Below, one piece after another: positions 7,241-15,323 of a stretch of DNA of 64,000 nucleotides (within the stretch, counting starts at the first letter, position 1; the number at the start of each line of letters is the position of its first letter). A program made the position numbers and the translations under genes. The DNA comes from Rubrobacter_A sp965214435 (GTDB lineage Bacteria; Actinomycetota; Rubrobacteria; Rubrobacterales; Rubrobacteraceae). Below the pieces are notes generated by a model. It was given only the letters and a program-made list of their open reading frames with translations. It was not told the origin of the DNA and did not search any database. The DNA is taken from contig OZ243960.1 in the NCBI GenBank assembly GCA_965214435.1, positions 2,170,001-2,234,000 on the forward strand, read 5' to 3'.

Positions 7241-8770
7241 GGTCGGCAGGCGCAAGCTTTGTTCGGCGAGACCGAAACCGGCTTCGCTCAGAGGGTGGGC
7301 GATAACGTCTGCGCCCGCCTCCCGCAGCGGCTCTTCCTCTTCGGGGTACATGCTGACGGTGCTTATGACGCCGGTGAAGTCCCGCTCGCGGAGAGATTCT
7401 ATGGCGTGCAGCCGGGCTTCGAGGTCCGGGAGAGCCAGGATCACGGCTTCAAGCCCCGAGATACTGACGTCGTCCCACAACTCGGGGTCTTCGGCGTCGC
7501 CGTAGATCACCCGCCGCCCGTCGCGGCGGTGGCGCTCTATCTTTGCCGGGTCGGAATCGAGGCCGAGGGGGCGCATGTCCCTGTCGGCCAGAGCGCTGTA
7601 GGCGGCCACCCCGGTGCGGCCCATGCCAAAGACCAGCGAGCGGGCGCGGCCGAGGCTCATGGGCGCGTGGTCAGGGTGGCGGGTGCGCCGCTCGAAGCGG
7701 CACAGGATCGGCTCCAGGCGCTCGTAGAGGTCGTGGACGTTGCGGTTCAGCGGGGCGGCTACCGCAAAGGAGAGCACGACGGCCAGCGCCAGGACCAGCA
7801 GCGAGGATTCGGGGATAAGTCCTCCCGCGGCGGCCGCGGCGCCCGCGATCAGGGCGAACTCGCTGTAGCTCGTTAGCGAGGCGCCGATCATAAAGCCGTT
7901 GCGCACCCGGAGCTTGAAAGCCGCCATCAGCAAGAAGTATAGCGCTCCCCTTAGTGGCAAAAGCAGGACGAGACCTACCGCGATCAGGACTCCCCCGACC
8001 GGCGGCAACCCGCCGAGCCCGATCTCCAGAAAAAAGCCTACGAGAAATGCTTCCTTGAGCCCCCACAGCTTCTCCGCCAGCTCGTCAGCTTTCTCGGTAC
8101 CCGCCAGAAGCGCCCCGGCCGCCAGCGCCCCGAGTTCCGAGCTAAGCCCTAAGAGCTCGAAAAGCGCTCCGCCGCCCAGGGCCAGCAACAGACCGTAGAG
8201 CAGAAGAAGCTCGTCGTGGCGGCTCGCCTCCAGCAACCGGGTTAGAAAAGGCCGGAGTAGCGGTACGAGGAGTAACAAAAAGACCCATACTGACGGCGCT
8301 TCGAGGCCGCTCATCGCGAGCACGGCTATCGCCACCAGGTCCTGGAGGATCAAGACGCCGATGGCGGTCCGGCCGTGGTAGGAATCGAGCTCGCTCCGGT
8401 TTTCAAGGGTCTTGGCTGCGAGCACGGTACTCGAAAAACCCAGGATGATCGAGGTCACGACCGCCGCTGTAACCCCGAGCCCCACGACAAGCCCGAGCAC
8501 CGTAAAAAGCCCGACGCTGAAAGCCAGGTGCAGAGTGCCGGCTCCAAAGACCTCCGCCCGGAAGATACTCCGCAGCCGGATGTGGAGCCCGACCGTAAAC
8601 AGCAACAGCAACACCCCGATGTGGCCGATGTCGTACAGAAGCTCGCTACTCTCCTGCCCGAGCAGATACAAAAGTACCCCGCCGCCAAGATACCCCACCA
8701 GCGGCGGCAGCTTCAGGTAGCTCGCCCCGAGCCCCAGCAGGTACGCCACCGCTATAAAAACCGCTTCCAG
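7226..8770 (-). CDS. CPA2-family monovalent cation:H+ antiporter with TrkA-N domain, probable CTG start
   Basis: About 12 membrane segments (Na_H_Exchanger fold; motifs VGLHIRL, GFSSTVLA, LILQDLVAI) to residue ~370, then a Rossmann-type RCK/TrkA-N domain with GMGRTG near residue 382 and an acidic ligand residue at GLDSD. The KefB/YbaL type exports K+ or Na+ against protons and is gated by nucleotides through the RCK domain. Start: GTG at 8749 has no ribosome-binding site and cuts into the first helix, whereas CTG at 8770 is preceded by AGGGGAGG at 5 bases and restores LEAVFIAVAYLLGLG; no ATG, GTG or TTG lies in frame between. The end is convergent with the TVP38 gene. Confidence 0.87.
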   Translation of the reverse strand: MEAVFIAVAYLLGLGASYLKLPPLVGYLGGGVLLYLLGQESSELLYDIGHIGVLLLLFTVGLHIRLRSIFRAEVFGAGTLHLAFSVGLFTVLGLVVGLGVTAAVVTSIILGFSSTVLAAKTLENRSELDSYHGRTAIGVLILQDLVAIAVLAMSGLEAPSVWVFLLLLVPLLRPFLTRLLEASRHDELLLLYGLLLALGGGALFELLGLSSELGALAAGALLAGTEKADELAEKLWGLKEAFLVGFFLEIGLGGLPPVGGVLIAVGLVLLLPLRGALYFLLMAAFKLRVRNGFMIGASLTSYSEFALIAGAAAAAGGLIPESSLLVLALAVVLSFAVAAPLNRNVHDLYERLEPILCRFERRTRHPDHAPMSLGRARSLVFGMGRTGVAAYSALADRDMRPLGLDSDPAKIERHRRDGRRVIYGDAEDPELWDDVSISGLEAVILALPDLEARLHAIESLRERDFTGVISTVSMYPEEEEPLREAGADVIAHPLSEAGFGLAEQSLRLPTKESR

Positions 8771-8892
8771 CGCCGCCTCCCCTCTAATTTCTTGAAACTT
8801 GCTGCAAGTTTACTGTCTCCGGTTCCGCCGTGAATCATATACGGGAAAAACGTACAATTTGGGTGCGAGTTTCGCAACGGGAAGGAGAGCCC

Positions 8893-9324
8893 ATGCAGCA
8901 GTCAGAGGAGCAGGCCCGGCCGCCGGTGCCACCGTTTACTGAAGAGACCGCCCGCCAAAAGGTACAGGCCGCCGAGGACGCCTGGAACACCCGCGACCCG
9001 GAGAAGGTCTCCCTGGCCTACACCGAAGACTCCGAGTGGCGCAACCGGGATGAGTTCTTTAAAGGTCGGGAGGCGATAGCCGAATTTCTCCGGCGCAAGT
9101 GGGAGCGCGAACTAGACTACCGGCTCACTAAAGAGTTGTGGTGCTACACGGAAAACCGCATCTCCGTACGCTTCGAGTACGAGAGCCGCGACACCGACGG
9201 CCAGTGGTGGCGCAGCCACGGTAATGAGCACTGGGAGTTTGACGAGAACGGTCTCATGCGCCGCCGCGACGCCTCCATAAACGACTACCAGATAAACGAG
9301 TCCGAGCGTCGCTACCGAGGATAG
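8893..9324 (+). CDS. DUF1348-type NTF2-fold protein
   Basis: 143 residues from ATG with AAGGAG 7 bases upstream; a longer reading from GTG at 8830 lacks such a site. The sequence (AWNTRDPEKVSLAYTEDSEWRNRDEFFKGREAI, then SVRFEYE..DGQWWRSHGNEHWEFDENGLM) is characteristic of the nuclear-transport-factor-2-like DUF1348 family. These are small cone-shaped alpha/beta proteins, often ligand-binding or of unknown catalysis. Single gene, divergent from the antiporter. Confidence 0.82.
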   Translation: MQQSEEQARPPVPPFTEETARQKVQAAEDAWNTRDPEKVSLAYTEDSEWRNRDEFFKGREAIAEFLRRKWERELDYRLTKELWCYTENRISVRFEYESRDTDGQWWRSHGNEHWEFDENGLMRRRDASINDYQINESERRYRG

Positions 9325-9380
9325 AGGGCTATGGTGCCCGGGATGATGAGGCACTGTAGGTTGAGCTAATGGTAGCCCCT

Positions 9381-9983
9381 CTAGCTGCCAGACTGGGTGG
9401 CGAACCCTAATAGCATGCTCGCTATTGGTGCTGTGATCCAACTGCGCCGTTGCATTACACTACTGAACTTCGTCAAGGCTCCGCGGTCCAACTGATCGTC
9501 TTGCTCTACGACACGACGTATCTCGGCCAGAACCTCGTAAAGCTCTTCCTTATCTTCACCACCCTCTGTCTCGATGCGCTGCTCTATATTTCCAAAGTTA
9601 ACGTTGGCGGTAATCTCCGCCCGCTCCTGGGCGCCAATGATAGAGTGCTCGACAGAACCATAGAAGTAGTTGGTCTGTGAGGTCTGCTGTGGCTGACTTC
9701 GACCTTCCACCTCATCCATCCCTTCTCTAGTGATAATGAACATTGATGGGCCGCTTTGCTTGCTACCGTCCTTACCTTCAAGTAGACCCCTCTGTTCGAG
9801 ATACTGACCCACCCTAGAGAGCTTGTCTACATAGTCGGGGCCGTCCAACCCGAGAATTTGCGAATCCATATGTTCTGCGACTTGGTGTAAATTTATGATA
9901 GGTGTATTCTGGTTCATCCTGATCTCGTACACGACATGCAGGAACTCCGATGCCAGTTCTTTTATCTCGTTGGCTTCGCTCAC
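9381..9983 (-). CDS. Accessory protein with winged-helix-like N terminus, lower GC
   Basis: 200 residues from ATG with AGGAGGTAA just upstream. Residues ~1-90 look like a winged helix (helical EFLHVVYEIR, a recognition-like QYLEQRGLLEG, strand FIITREGMDEVEG). The central part (YFYGSVEHSIIGAQ..AEITANVNFGNIEQ) has the short-strand Asn/Gly pattern seen in linker modules of several bacterial immunity effectors, followed by a helical ELYEVLAEIRRVVEQ region and a hydrophobic end. Base composition is visibly less GC-rich than both neighbours, a sign of transfer. I cannot assign a family; a regulatory or defence-associated role is only a guess. Confidence 0.55.
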   Translation of the reverse strand: MSEANEIKELASEFLHVVYEIRMNQNTPIINLHQVAEHMDSQILGLDGPDYVDKLSRVGQYLEQRGLLEGKDGSKQSGPSMFIITREGMDEVEGRSQPQQTSQTNYFYGSVEHSIIGAQERAEITANVNFGNIEQRIETEGGEDKEELYEVLAEIRRVVEQDDQLDRGALTKFSSVMQRRSWITAPIASMLLGFATQSGS

Positions 9984-10096
9984 TAAGTCTTACCTCCTAA
10001 TTGCTGCCACCTTAAAGCAACTACCTTAGCATACATAAGAAATCTATGCTAGTTTGGAATAAAGCTTTAGCAGAGAGCGCCGCTACTAGCGTAGAT

Positions 10097-11152
10097 TTAG
10101 TAAAATACCGTCGGGTCTACCCGGTTTATTAGCTCTTTTCTGTCGAGGTATAGAGACAGATTTTCCTGGAAAAGCTCCACGATGCGCCGGTTCTCGGCTT
10201 CGGAGAGTGCTGCGGTGTGCGGGCTTACGAGGACGTTCGGCAGCTCCCACAGAGGACTGTCGGATGGTAGTGGCTCGCTCTGGAAGACGTCCAGGGCTGC
10301 CCCGGCGATGCGCCGCTCCTCTAGAGCCTCGGTGAGCGCGGCTTCGTCGACCACGCCGCCGCGCCCGACGTTGACGAAGATGCACTCGGGTTTCATGAGG
10401 TCTATGGTTTCCCGGCCGATCATCCCTCTGGTCTCTTCGGTGAGGGGGAGCGTCGCCACCACGGCGTCGGCTTCGGGGACGGCCTCCTCTAAGCTCTCTT
10501 GGGAGCGGACCTCGTCCACGTGGGGTATCTCCTCGTCGGGGTGACGTTTTAGCCCGACGGTGCGCATCCCGAAGCTTTTCGCCAGCCGGGCGACCTCTAC
10601 CCCGATGTTGCCCAGGCCGATCACGAGCAAAGTCCGGCCTCTAAGCTCCCGGGCCGGGTGGCGTTCCCAGCGGCGCTGCTCTTTGTCTTTGAGCAGGCGG
10701 GGCAGGTTTTTGGTGAACGCCAGGATGCCGAACATGCAGAACTCCGCCAGCGGGCCGGCGTGGACCCCGCTCGCGGTGGTAATGGCTACCCTCTCCAGAT
10801 CCTCTGGAGACAGGTCCGCCTGCTGCACCTGCTCCCCGGTACCGGCGTTCGTGGCTTGCACCCATTTTAGTTGTCCTCCGCGGCGGATAGCGTCGGCGAG
10901 CCCCTCAGCCGACTCTCCGGGGAGACCGAAGATCACCTCCGCCTTCTCCAGCATCGAGTTCCACCGCTCCTCCTGCGCCGCGTCGCGCCGGAAGTCCGGG
11001 TCCCCGCGGTGGTCGGCCGGGTACCGCGCGGGCGGAAGAAGCTCCGGTTCGTAGAGAAGCTTTATCCTGTGGTCCGTGCCCTCGACTTCCCGCACCAGCG
11101 CTTCCTCCAGCGGGGTGGCTATCATGACCTCGACCGGCTCTTCTCTCGCCAT
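10097..11152 (-). CDS. D-2-hydroxyacid dehydrogenase
   Basis: 351 residues. NAD-binding Rossmann signature VIGLGNIGVEVARLAKSFGM near residue 170, the substrate-loop VQATNAGTGEQV, the catalytic Arg in VGRGGVVDEAAL, Glu in FQSEPLP and His in VSPHTAA. The family (PF00389/PF02826) reduces 2-keto acids or oxidises D-2-hydroxy acids with NAD(P)H in the cytoplasm. The N-terminal region is slightly longer than the minimal 310-residue members, with an acidic insertion around residues 30-60. Substrate unclear; no neighbouring pathway genes. Stands alone on this strand. Confidence 0.9.
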   Translation of the reverse strand: MAREEPVEVMIATPLEEALVREVEGTDHRIKLLYEPELLPPARYPADHRGDPDFRRDAAQEERWNSMLEKAEVIFGLPGESAEGLADAIRRGGQLKWVQATNAGTGEQVQQADLSPEDLERVAITTASGVHAGPLAEFCMFGILAFTKNLPRLLKDKEQRRWERHPARELRGRTLLVIGLGNIGVEVARLAKSFGMRTVGLKRHPDEEIPHVDEVRSQESLEEAVPEADAVVATLPLTEETRGMIGRETIDLMKPECIFVNVGRGGVVDEAALTEALEERRIAGAALDVFQSEPLPSDSPLWELPNVLVSPHTAALSEAENRRIVELFQENLSLYLDRKELINRVDPTVFY

Positions 11153-11354
11153 CCTTCACCTCTCTCGTCATAGCCCGCAGACATCCTACCCGAACGGCCG
11201 TACCTCTAAAGCCGGCCACTGCCCAACACACGGGCATACACCCGCGGAGACCGTTTCTCGGAGACTGGCCCGGAGGCATAAAAGTTGCGCCCGGCCTGTA
11301 GCATAAGATAAGGTGATAAGAGCATCATGTAATTATATGGGAGAGGAGACCGCG

Positions 11355-11831
11355 GTGAGCCAGCAGACAGACGTGAAGATCCAGCGACTGGCGGATCTGG
11401 CGGAGATCACCCGCGTCGTGGACGAGATAGATAACGCGGTTGACGCCAAGGACTGGGAGCGGTGCCGAGGCTTTTTCACCGAGGAGATCTACGCCGACTT
11501 TACCTCGCTGGCGGGCGGTTCGCCCGGCAACATGCCCGCCGACGACCTGGTGGGAGCCTGGAGAACCAACCTCTACGCGGATAAACTCAGCCACCACATG
11601 CGCACCAACCACCGCGTCACCCTGGACGGCGACAGCGCCGAGGTGTTCTCCAAAGGTTACGCCCTGAACATCCTCAACCGCGGTACCGGCTCGGATCTCT
11701 GGGAGGTCTGGGGCGACTACGTCCACACCCTCGAACGCGCGGACGGAGGCTGGAGATGCTCGGGCATGACGTTCATCGTCACCCACGCGCGGGGAAACGA
11801 GATGGCCCGGGACTATCTCCCGAACCAGTAA
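11355..11831 (+). CDS. SnoaL-like NTF2-fold protein
   Basis: 158 residues from GTG at 11355, chosen because GAGAGGAG lies 7 bases upstream; an ATG 18 bases earlier is possible. DLAEITRVVDEIDNAVDAKDWERCRGFFTEEIYADF is the typical opening of SnoaL-like/bile-acid-dehydratase-like proteins, followed by HHMRTNHRVTLDGDSAEVFSKGYALN and a C-terminal GGWRCSGMTFIV strand. Members act as small hydrolases, cyclases or ligand binders; the His pair HH at residue ~75 may line the pocket. Function otherwise unknown. Confidence 0.8.
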   Translation: MSQQTDVKIQRLADLAEITRVVDEIDNAVDAKDWERCRGFFTEEIYADFTSLAGGSPGNMPADDLVGAWRTNLYADKLSHHMRTNHRVTLDGDSAEVFSKGYALNILNRGTGSDLWEVWGDYVHTLERADGGWRCSGMTFIVTHARGNEMARDYLPNQ

Positions 11832-11928
11832 CCTCACGTCCGACGCTCTTCTAAAAGATCCAGTTTCCGGGTGTGGTAATGTCCTGGACTATCGTCGGAG
11901 GTAAAGTTTACGTCAAAGGAGTTGCGCG

Positions 11929-12228
11929 ATGATAGACCACCTTGTGTTGTTCACGGTCCGGGAGGACGCTTCGCCGGAAGACGCCGAGGACCTGCTCTCT
12001 TCCGCCCGCGCCCTCCGGGAACAGGTGCCGGGTATCGTGGACCTTTCGGCGGGGGAGAACTTTAGCGAGCGCGCCAAGGGTTACACCCACGGCCTTTTTG
12101 CCCGTTTCAGGACCGCGGATGACCTCCGGTCCTACCTGGAGCACCCGGATCACCAATCCCTCGTCGAAAAGCTGGACGCGCTGACCGACGGACGGCTCGT
12201 AGTAGATTACGAGCACAACCTCCGGTAA
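11929..12228 (+). CDS. Dabb (stress-responsive A/B barrel) family protein
   Basis: 99 residues, ATG preceded by AAAGGAG. The complete Dabb pattern is present: IDHLVLFTVRED at the start, a central GIVDLSAGENFSERAKGYTHGLFARF and HPDHQSLVEKLDAL near the end, which form a dimeric ferredoxin-like alpha+beta barrel. Members include stress-induced proteins and a few cyclases; the function of most bacterial ones is unknown. It is 97 bases downstream of the SnoaL-like gene and convergent with a lipoprotein gene. Confidence 0.85.
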   Translation: MIDHLVLFTVREDASPEDAEDLLSSARALREQVPGIVDLSAGENFSERAKGYTHGLFARFRTADDLRSYLEHPDHQSLVEKLDALTDGRLVVDYEHNLR

Positions 12229-12235
12229 AAAGAGC

Positions 12236-12697
12236 TTACCCGGAAACGGAGGGTATCCTCCCCGATACCGGCTCCGTATCGCTCAGGGTGGTGCCGGGGT
12301 TGACGGTAACCGAGCACCGGACGTAATAGTCTGCCGGGGGACCGTTTAACGGCTCTTCCGGAACGAACTCTTTCGAGAAGGTACCCTTGTCGAGCGAAGT
12401 CTGGATATCGGGGGCGAACCGCCGGCTGGCCTCCTGGTCCGGGCCTTCGAGCACCTGGCACTGGGGCGGCGTGGAAACTCCCCTGGGCCACTCTCCAACG
12501 ACCACGACGCGCGGGCTACCACCGGGCGCGGTCCACCCGGCGGCTGTGATCTCGACCAGGCCACCCCGCTCTTCTCCGCAAGCCAGACCCAGGGTGGCGC
12601 CGGCGAAAAGCATTAGCCCGGCCGCCACAAGTCTTCCGCGGGGCCGCGGTGTTCGTACCGGCATCCTTCCCGGTATTCGTCGCAAAAACCTAAGCAA
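12236..12697 (-). CDS. Putative lipoprotein of unknown function
   Basis: The frame is open further upstream, but a signal peptide with lipobox (LVAAGLMLFAGATLGLAC, Cys being the lipidated residue) fixes the usable start nearby. TTG at 12697 has GGGAGAG at good spacing; ATG at 12664 is the alternative but its GGAAGG abuts the start codon. The mature domain of ~110 residues has alternating short strands (VEITAAGWTAPGGSPRVVVVGEW; YYVRCSVTVNP) and paired Cys, suggesting a small extracytoplasmic beta domain. No family recognised. Confidence 0.6.
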   Translation of the reverse strand: MLRFLRRIPGRMPVRTPRPRGRLVAAGLMLFAGATLGLACGEERGGLVEITAAGWTAPGGSPRVVVVGEWPRGVSTPPQCQVLEGPDQEASRRFAPDIQTSLDKGTFSKEFVPEEPLNGPPADYYVRCSVTVNPGTTLSDTEPVSGRIPSVSG

Positions 12698-12737
12698 GAT
12701 ACTCTCCCGAACCCTGAACCCGCCCGAAGACCGGCGG

Positions 12738-13115
12738 CTAGCGCGAGCGGCGGAGGTTATCTCCGGTCCGCCGGTAGAGTCCGTCCGCGAGACCTTCGGG
12801 CGTCGCGGAGCGTTCGGATAACATTCCGGAAGCCGTGTCCGAAGGGGTGTCGCCCGGTATTTCAAAGGTGAGGACCACCGGCTCCAGGTCCTCGACGCCG
12901 AGCTCCGCTTTCAAAGCCTCCCTGGCTTCTGCGGGGTCGACGCCCTCCTCCGCGGCTATCTCCCGCGCCGCCTCCTCCGGGTCTAGCTCCTGGCAGACGG
13001 CGATGCCGCCTCCGAGACGCCGTTCCCACCACCACGGCGCCCGGACCCCGGTAAAGTTGTGCTCGACTAGCTCTGTGGCCTTTTCGGCCAGATGCTGGTT
13101 TAAAGGCTCGCTCAT
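12738..13115 (-). CDS. Hypothetical acidic protein
   Basis: 125 residues from ATG. Residues 1-70 include KATELVEHNFTGVRAPWWWERRLGGG and a helical DPEEAAREIAAEEGVDPAEAREALKAEL, then a short strand VVLTFEIPGD and a polar tail. No signal peptide or transmembrane helix. I do not recognise a family. No good ribosome-binding site; TATATAC lies a few bases before the ATG, so a leaderless message is possible. It shares its upstream region with the divergent acuC. Confidence 0.5.
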   Translation of the reverse strand: MSEPLNQHLAEKATELVEHNFTGVRAPWWWERRLGGGIAVCQELDPEEAAREIAAEEGVDPAEAREALKAELGVEDLEPVVLTFEIPGDTPSDTASGMLSERSATPEGLADGLYRRTGDNLRRSR

Positions 13116-13274
13116 AAATGTATATACTAGTAGAGATCCCTGGTGGACGGTGGGCTACTACGGTACGAGGGTTGTACAAAGGGTGACTTCAAGGGTCGGA
13201 AAGGAAGGGACATTGCTACGCATGGACATATACTTGGTGGTTGGACTGGCCTACAATTACCGGGAGGTGCTCCT

Positions 13275-14444
13275 TTGAGCGGCCGGTCCGCTGTAGTCCA
13301 CGACCGGGCGCTGGAGTCCTACGGATTTGGTGAGGGACACCCCTTCAACCCGCTCAGGATACGGCTTACTCTAGAACTCTGCGACGCTTTAGGATTATTC
13401 GAGGGCTACACGTTCCACGGGGCCGAGTCGGCGAGCGACGAGGACCTCCGCGCGGTCCACAGCCTGACCTATATCCGCTGCGTGCAGGAGGCCAGCCGGG
13501 GCATTGCCAACCCGGTAGATTCCATGCGCTACGGCATTGGTACGCCGGACAACCCGGTGGTCCCGAACGTCCACGAAGCCTGCGCCCACGTCGTCGGGGC
13601 CGTTATGGAGGCTACCCGGCTGGTGATGTCCGGAGAGGTGGAGCACGCGATGTGTATCTCCGGCGGGCTCCACCACGCGCTCCGGTCGCGGGCGAGCGGC
13701 TTCTGCTTCTACAACGACGCGGGGGCGGCCATCGCGCGGCTAAAGAAAGACTATCCCGGCATCCGGGTGGCCTACGTGGATACCGACGCCCACCACGGCG
13801 ACGGCGTGCAGTGGATGTTCTACGACGACCCGGAAGTATTGACGGTCTCGATGCACGAGACCGGCCGTCACCTGTTTCCAGGGACCGGCGGCATCGAGGA
13901 GCGCGGGAAAGGGGAGGGGGTAGGGTACGCGGTAAACCTGCCGCTGGAGCCGTTTACCGATGATGACTCCTGGATCTCTTGTTTCGAGGACCTCGTCCCG
14001 GAGGTGCTCCGGTCCTTTGAGCCGGACATCATAATTTCCCAGAACGGCTGCGACGGCCACGCGCTCGACCCCCTGACCCACCTCGCGGCGACGACCCGGC
14101 TCTACGAGCACGTCCCGCGCCGCGTCCACGACCTGGCCCATGAGTTGTGCGACGGCCGGTGGGTCGCCACCGGCGGCGGCGGTTACGACATCTGGCGGGT
14201 GGTTCCCCGGGCCTGGAGCGCGCTGTGGGTTGTCGTTTCGCACGCGGAGTTGCCGGATCATGTCCCTGAAACCTGGCTCCAGAGGTGGGCGGAGTCGTGT
14301 CCGGTCGAGCTGCCGGTTTCTCTCTGCGACGACCCGGATTGGTACCCGCCGGTACCGCGGGCCGCGGAGATAAAAAGCGCCAACAGCCGTACCACCGAGA
14401 AGCTGCTGGAAAAAGCGCTGCCCCGCATCTCAGCCGGCCGTTAG
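13275..14444 (+). CDS. acuC: AcuC-type class I histone-deacetylase-family protein
   Basis: 389 residues from TTG at 13275, preceded by GGGAGGT 7 bases upstream; an earlier in-frame ATG at 13143 adds a non-homologous stretch. Zn-dependent deacetylase signatures are intact: SGGLHHALRS (general-base His pair), YVDTDAHHGDGVQ (Asp and His zinc ligands) and SQNGCDGHALDPL (third zinc Asp), with GGGGYD near the end for the catalytic loop. AcuC removes acetyl groups from acetyl-CoA synthetase and other lysine-acetylated proteins. A second, different HDAC-like gene lies at 62924-63850. Followed 83 bases later by clpS. Confidence 0.9.
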   Translation: MSGRSAVVHDRALESYGFGEGHPFNPLRIRLTLELCDALGLFEGYTFHGAESASDEDLRAVHSLTYIRCVQEASRGIANPVDSMRYGIGTPDNPVVPNVHEACAHVVGAVMEATRLVMSGEVEHAMCISGGLHHALRSRASGFCFYNDAGAAIARLKKDYPGIRVAYVDTDAHHGDGVQWMFYDDPEVLTVSMHETGRHLFPGTGGIEERGKGEGVGYAVNLPLEPFTDDDSWISCFEDLVPEVLRSFEPDIIISQNGCDGHALDPLTHLAATTRLYEHVPRRVHDLAHELCDGRWVATGGGGYDIWRVVPRAWSALWVVVSHAELPDHVPETWLQRWAESCPVELPVSLCDDPDWYPPVPRAAEIKSANSRTTEKLLEKALPRISAGR

Positions 14445-14527
14445 GGCGGTCGAACCCCGGTCTTTGGATGGTATAGTAAATCCCCGCAGCAGTTACCCAC
14501 TTCAGGTAGAGATCGACGGAGGTTACG

Positions 14528-14854
14528 GTGCACGGCTTTCCAACGAGTCCATCCCCGCGGGCGGCCTCCCCGCGAACCACGCCGCGGGAAACCGAGCGGA
14601 CCCGCCAGAACCTGTCCGAGGAACCGCCGTACAAGGTGATCCTGCACAACGACGACTTTACGCCGATGGAGCAAGTCATTGCGGCCTTGCGCAAGGTGAT
14701 ACCGCGGATGACCGACCGGCGGGCGGTCTCGATCATGCTCCAGGCGCACACCGAAGGCCAGGCCGTAGCTGCCAAGGCCCACAAAGAACTCGCCGAACTC
14801 TACGAAGACGGTCTCCGGTCCGAAGGGCTGATCGCCACCATAGAGCCGGACTAA
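14528..14854 (+). CDS. clpS: ClpS, Clp protease adaptor
   Basis: 108 residues from GTG, with GGAGG 9 bases upstream. YKVILHNDDFTPMEQVI is the ClpS signature; the conserved Asn-Asp-Asp loop holds the N-degron alpha-amino group, and MLQAHTEGQAV supplies the His of the second conserved strand. ClpS brings N-end-rule substrates to ClpAP/ClpCP. The first ~30 residues are a polar, Pro/Thr/Arg-rich extension typical of the flexible ClpS tail that docks on the Clp ATPase. Ends two bases from the convergent ASRT-like gene. Confidence 0.93.
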   Translation: MHGFPTSPSPRAASPRTTPRETERTRQNLSEEPPYKVILHNDDFTPMEQVIAALRKVIPRMTDRRAVSIMLQAHTEGQAVAAKAHKELAELYEDGLRSEGLIATIEPD

Positions 14855-14856
14855 AC

Positions 14857-15237
14857 TTACTCGCTGACCGGGTGGGCTACAGTGGTCAGGAGCGCGTTCT
14901 CCGCCTGGCGGGAGTCGAGCCTGGTGTGCTGGACCACTATCGGGACGTCGGACTCTATAACGCTCGCGTAGTCGGTATCGTGCGGGATTGGCTCCGGGTT
15001 CTCTAGCTCGTTAAAGCGTACGTGCAGCGTGCGGCGGGCCGGAACGGATATTTCGTAGGGGCCGGCCGGCTCCCGGTCGGTAAAGTACACCATGATCCTG
15101 ACGCTCGCGTCGTCATCTGAGGCGTTTAGCAGGGACGCCGTTTCGTGGCTGGTCATTTGCGGCTCGGGGCCGGTGCTCGACGGCGGTATATATCCCTCGG
15201 CGATAGCCCACCGCCGGTGTCCGATTGCCGGGCTCAT
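14857..15237 (-). CDS. Sensory-rhodopsin-transducer (ASRT) family protein
   Basis: 126 residues covering the whole family: WAIAEGYIPP at the start, MTSHETASLLNASDDDA, VPARRTLHVRFNEL, IPHDTDYASVIESDVPIVVQHTRLDSRQAENAL. This closely matches, from memory, the soluble transducer of Anabaena sensory rhodopsin, a beta-sandwich tetramer. No rhodopsin gene is in the window, so here it is either an orphan or serves another partner; related proteins occur in bacteria that have no rhodopsin and may bind carbohydrates or DNA. The family call is very firm, the role unknown. Confidence 0.9.
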   Translation of the reverse strand: MSPAIGHRRWAIAEGYIPPSSTGPEPQMTSHETASLLNASDDDASVRIMVYFTDREPAGPYEISVPARRTLHVRFNELENPEPIPHDTDYASVIESDVPIVVQHTRLDSRQAENALLTTVAHPVSE

Positions 15238-15323
15238 GCTAGGTCTCCTCCTGGCTCGTTTGTCGGTATGCCGTTACTCCTACCCGGAGCCTTTGCTGAC
15301 CGAAACGGGGTTCCAGCGGATGA

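Noticed and set aside
12236..12865. Longer reading of the lipoprotein gene from 12865
   Set aside because: The added 56 residues overlap the upstream gene, look non-coding, and would place the lipobox far from the N terminus.
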